From Parus major (lineage: Eukaryota > Chordata > Aves > Passeriformes > Paridae), in the NCBI RefSeq assembly GCF_001522545.3, contig NC_031799.1, positions 33,806,958 through 33,870,957 on the forward strand: 64,000 bases of DNA. Reading direction: 5' to 3'. Shown here one piece after another: positions 61,190 to 64,000 of this stretch. Positions within the stretch are counted from its first letter, which is position 1. Each line of letters opens with the position of its first letter. Below the pieces are notes generated by a model. The model searched no databases. It worked only from the letters and a program-made list of their open reading frames with translations, and had not been told where the DNA came from. The position numbers and the translations under genes were made by a program.

Positions 61190-63102
61190 GTAAAATTGCA
61201 TCATTTAAATGAGTCTATGAATAACTGAAACATAGCCATTTAGCTATGGTGATTGAATTGTGTATCATACAGTCTTTGTTAGTTTTTCAGCTTGTAATTA
61301 AACAAAAATTAAATAACTTCATATACTCTTTCTTCAAAATGACTTATCTTTAAATCAGTTTCTACTTCTGGTGGGAAAGATCTACTGTGGAAAATGTGGC
61401 CAAACTCAATTTGGAAACAATTACACCCAAAACTGTCAGGTTGGTGGCGGGAAGGAGCGGTGTCCCTCCCTCCTCCCCCCAGTAGCCTAGACTATTGGTT
61501 TATTCCTTTTTTTTCCACAATAGTGTGTTACATTGAGTGATCACCTGCAGTATGTTGTGGCTTTGAAAAGAGATGCAGTGTTTCTATTTGCAAGTCTGAC
61601 TCAGAGTAGAGCAAATGCATAATACATTTAAGTAGATTTGTGCAATTAGGCAAGATAATGTGACTTGAGTAGTTACACTTAATTTGTTAGCTTTATTTTT
61701 CCTAGGTTAATGTACTACTTAATTTTACATATAATGTCTGAGCATATTTCTAGGACACTGAAGTGAAATACTTATAGTTTTTCTGAAATCTGTGATCTTT
61801 TTCCATTAATAATCAAGGCACCTAAAAGTAAGCGGAAGTTTGCCATCTGAAAGAAGGCAGTAATTAATAATTAAACATTATAAATATCAGTTACTGCTTA
61901 TGACAGTGCTTGAAAGCAATTTAAAAATTTTGATTTTTTATGGTTTTTGGTATGTGAAGTATATTAGATATAGTATAAGTGCAATTGCTCCAGTCACAGA
62001 TATTGTGCTTCTAACCCAAAACTCTGAAGAGGAATCTAAAAATGTGATTTTCCCTTCTGTTTGTCTGTATGTGTGCCTCCATTTGGATGCATGTTACCAT
62101 TATCCAGACTGTAACAAAACAAGAAGCAGCATTCATGGCTGTTCCCCTTCAGTTTGTCGATACTGAAGTCCTGTTCAAGGGGTGGGGGAAGGTTTGGTTT
62201 TGGTTTAGTTCTCATTTGATTTTAGAATTGTCTTACCTCGTAGTGTATACTTCTTCTTGGTTTTATCTTTTTCCTCCAACTTTTTGCAAGTTGATGGAAA
62301 TCTTGAAATATTTCCTATCTAGTTTTATTTTTCTTTTCCCCAGTTTGATCATGCTGCTTACAAAACATTGTCATATTGTATTCCTAGTACCTTCAGATCC
62401 TGAATTTTAACATACATTTCTGTAACACTTAAAAATAGGTTGCAAGAAAACAAATTTTCAGTTGTTTGGACTTTAACTCTTGCATTTGAAATATGTTAGA
62501 AGTGCATCTTGAAAGATGTGCTAGCTGATTATATGAATATATTTCAAAGTATTGAAAATTAGGTCACAGTGATATGAAGTTGTATTCTCTCTCTTATCTA
62601 TCTGTCAGGACCCATCTGTGTTACTGTCATCAGGTTATACCTTTGTAAAAAGATTCAAACGACCTAGAAGAGACAAATCTACTACTAGTTTGGTATCCTG
62701 AGAGTTAGCCTTAAGTCTACCAGGTATTTAAAGGAGCACCCATTAGATGTGGGCTGAGTAAAGCCAGGCAAATGATCTTTCTGTTTGCAAAGCTTTTCTG
62801 TTTCTTATAAACATACCTAAGAGTTGAATTTCAAGGGTTTACTTTTCTATAGACCTTGAAACCAGGCTCCTCAGAAATCACATTTGTGATCACAGTGCTG
62901 ATTTTCAGGCAACTTTGTAGCCAGAACTTTATATTCCAAACCTCAGACCACTTCTGCTTCTTTATCTTTAGTGTTTGAAGTACCAAATAGTAGCTTCAGT
63001 GAGCTAAGCATCAAGTTTCTGTATCAGCTTGAGAAATGTTATCCTTTCAACCCAGGGCAGACTTTTAGGATTTACCTAAGTAAGAACACAGGATAGACAC
63101 AT
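61190..63102. other. VPS13A intron 14, first part
   Basis: No sequence like the next VPS13A exon (starting with a KKAGYKIYKEG-type peptide) was found. Open frames at 61900-62410 lack splice support. Confidence 0.5.
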
Positions 63103-63425
63103 GGAATCATTTAAGTTGGAAAAGATCTGGAAGATCACCAAGTTCAACTATTAACAGAAAAGTGCTAAGTCTACTAGTAAACCATGTTCCAGAGCACCAC
63201 ATCTACATGCCTTTTAAATACCTCCAGGGATGGTCACTCAACCACATGGCTGGGCAGCTTGTTCCTTTGCTTGGCAACCCTTTCAGTGAAGAAACTTTTC
63301 CTAATAGCCAATATAAACCTTCCCTGGCACAACTTGAGGCTGTTTCTGCATGTTCAGTTGCTTGTTACTTGAAGAGAGGAGGCTGACCTACCTGGCTACA
63401 CCCACCTTTCAGGTAGTTCTCTCTT
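63103..63425 (-). mobile_element. CR1 LINE 3' end in VPS13A intron 14
   Basis: In complement it shows the CR1 3' terminus: GGAATCATTTAAGTTGGAAA, AAGATCACCAAGTTCAAC, ATACCTCCAGGGATGGTCAC and CAACCCTTTCAGTGAAGAAA, ending near TTTCAGGTAGTT. This sequence type is the very common CR1 tail in bird genomes. It is antisense to VPS13A and non-coding here. Confidence 0.88.
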
Positions 63426-64000
63426 TTAGTCTAAGAGTCATAAGTAGTTGACCTTGCTGGTTAAGCTTTGTCTATGACTACACTGATTACTAAACCATTG
63501 TAAATGGAGGACAGGGAAAGTCCAAGAGGATTCTTCAACAAATTTTTGTAGTTCCCATACTGCACAGATTTTTTTTTTCTTCATCTTTGCAGAAGTGGCT
63601 TCTGTCTACAGTCTTTCTTACCCTGGGCTGTGATGCCTGCTTCTGCCTCAGGCATGCTAAGAGTCATAGCTTTGAACATCACTTATTCTCCCTGGCAGTT
63701 GTCCTTCAGCACCAACTCCCTAGTATCCCAGATACCTGTAATTTTACAGACTTAACTCTTTTTATCTAAGGCTGGTCTGCTTTTTCTTTGGGTCATTCAC
63801 TCTGTAATATCTGTAGATGACATGGCAACCTTTATAAAGAGGACTTTTGAGTACTTTGTTAAAACTTTTTGAAGCCTTGTGTTGTTAAGCTGACATTTTA
63901 CATCATCTCTGAGGCGAATCAATACTATAAATCCAGAAGCCTTCACTGTTTTTTAGTCAGTCCTGTCTTTCTTTGGCCAGTAGGTATGTAGATGTGACAA
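63426..64000. other. VPS13A intron 14, to window end
   Basis: No exon or repeat was recognised. Confidence 0.5.

Noticed and set aside
1..64000. CRISPR arrays, bacterial-type operons, tRNA or rRNA genes
   Set aside because: None seen; this is vertebrate nuclear DNA with spliced genes, CpG islands and LINE/LTR repeats.

Overview
The window is vertebrate nuclear DNA and almost certainly avian. Its recognisable mobile elements are CR1 LINE fragments and avian-type retroviral LTRs, and no SINE of mammalian type was noticed. The two clear genes, FOXB2 and VPS13A, are neighbours in amniotes and lie on the Z chromosome in birds. The LTR types suggest a passerine, but that is only an inference.

Layout. 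Positions 1-5930 hold the single-exon forkhead gene FOXB2 (CDS 2614-3636, + strand) in a CpG-rich block. A separate GC-rich island at 5960-6340 belongs to neither known gene. Positions 7228-16563 contain exon-like segments on the + strand (7228-7379, 12470-12622, possibly 15102-15146 or 16388-16563). Their splice sites and reading phases fit together into a small, unrecognised one-pass membrane protein, and this is the main novelty candidate. The rest of 7-25 kb is AT-rich DNA without recognisable genes, broken by an 820-base assembly gap (20364-21183) next to a tetranucleotide repeat.

Positions 25.7-43.4 kb are a repeat-rich spacer. It holds a long ERV LTR of about 1.1 kb, four CR1 pieces, a short solo LTR with a 6-base target duplication, a second solo LTR, and a nested pair in which a 643-base LTR has inserted into the last bases of an older copy of its own family.

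From about 43.44 kb to the window end lies the 5' part of VPS13A (+ strand). It has a CpG-island promoter containing a 44-base gap, the ATG at 43710, and 14 coding exons with consistent GT-AG borders and phases. These give 408 codons (about the first 13 percent of the roughly 3,170-residue protein), and the gene continues beyond the window. Intron 1 (8.7 kb) carries two LTRs and intron 14 a CR1 tail.

FOXB2 is a developmental DNA-binding repressor-type factor and VPS13A a bulk lipid transfer protein at membrane contact sites. There is no sign that they share a pathway; their adjacency is conserved synteny.
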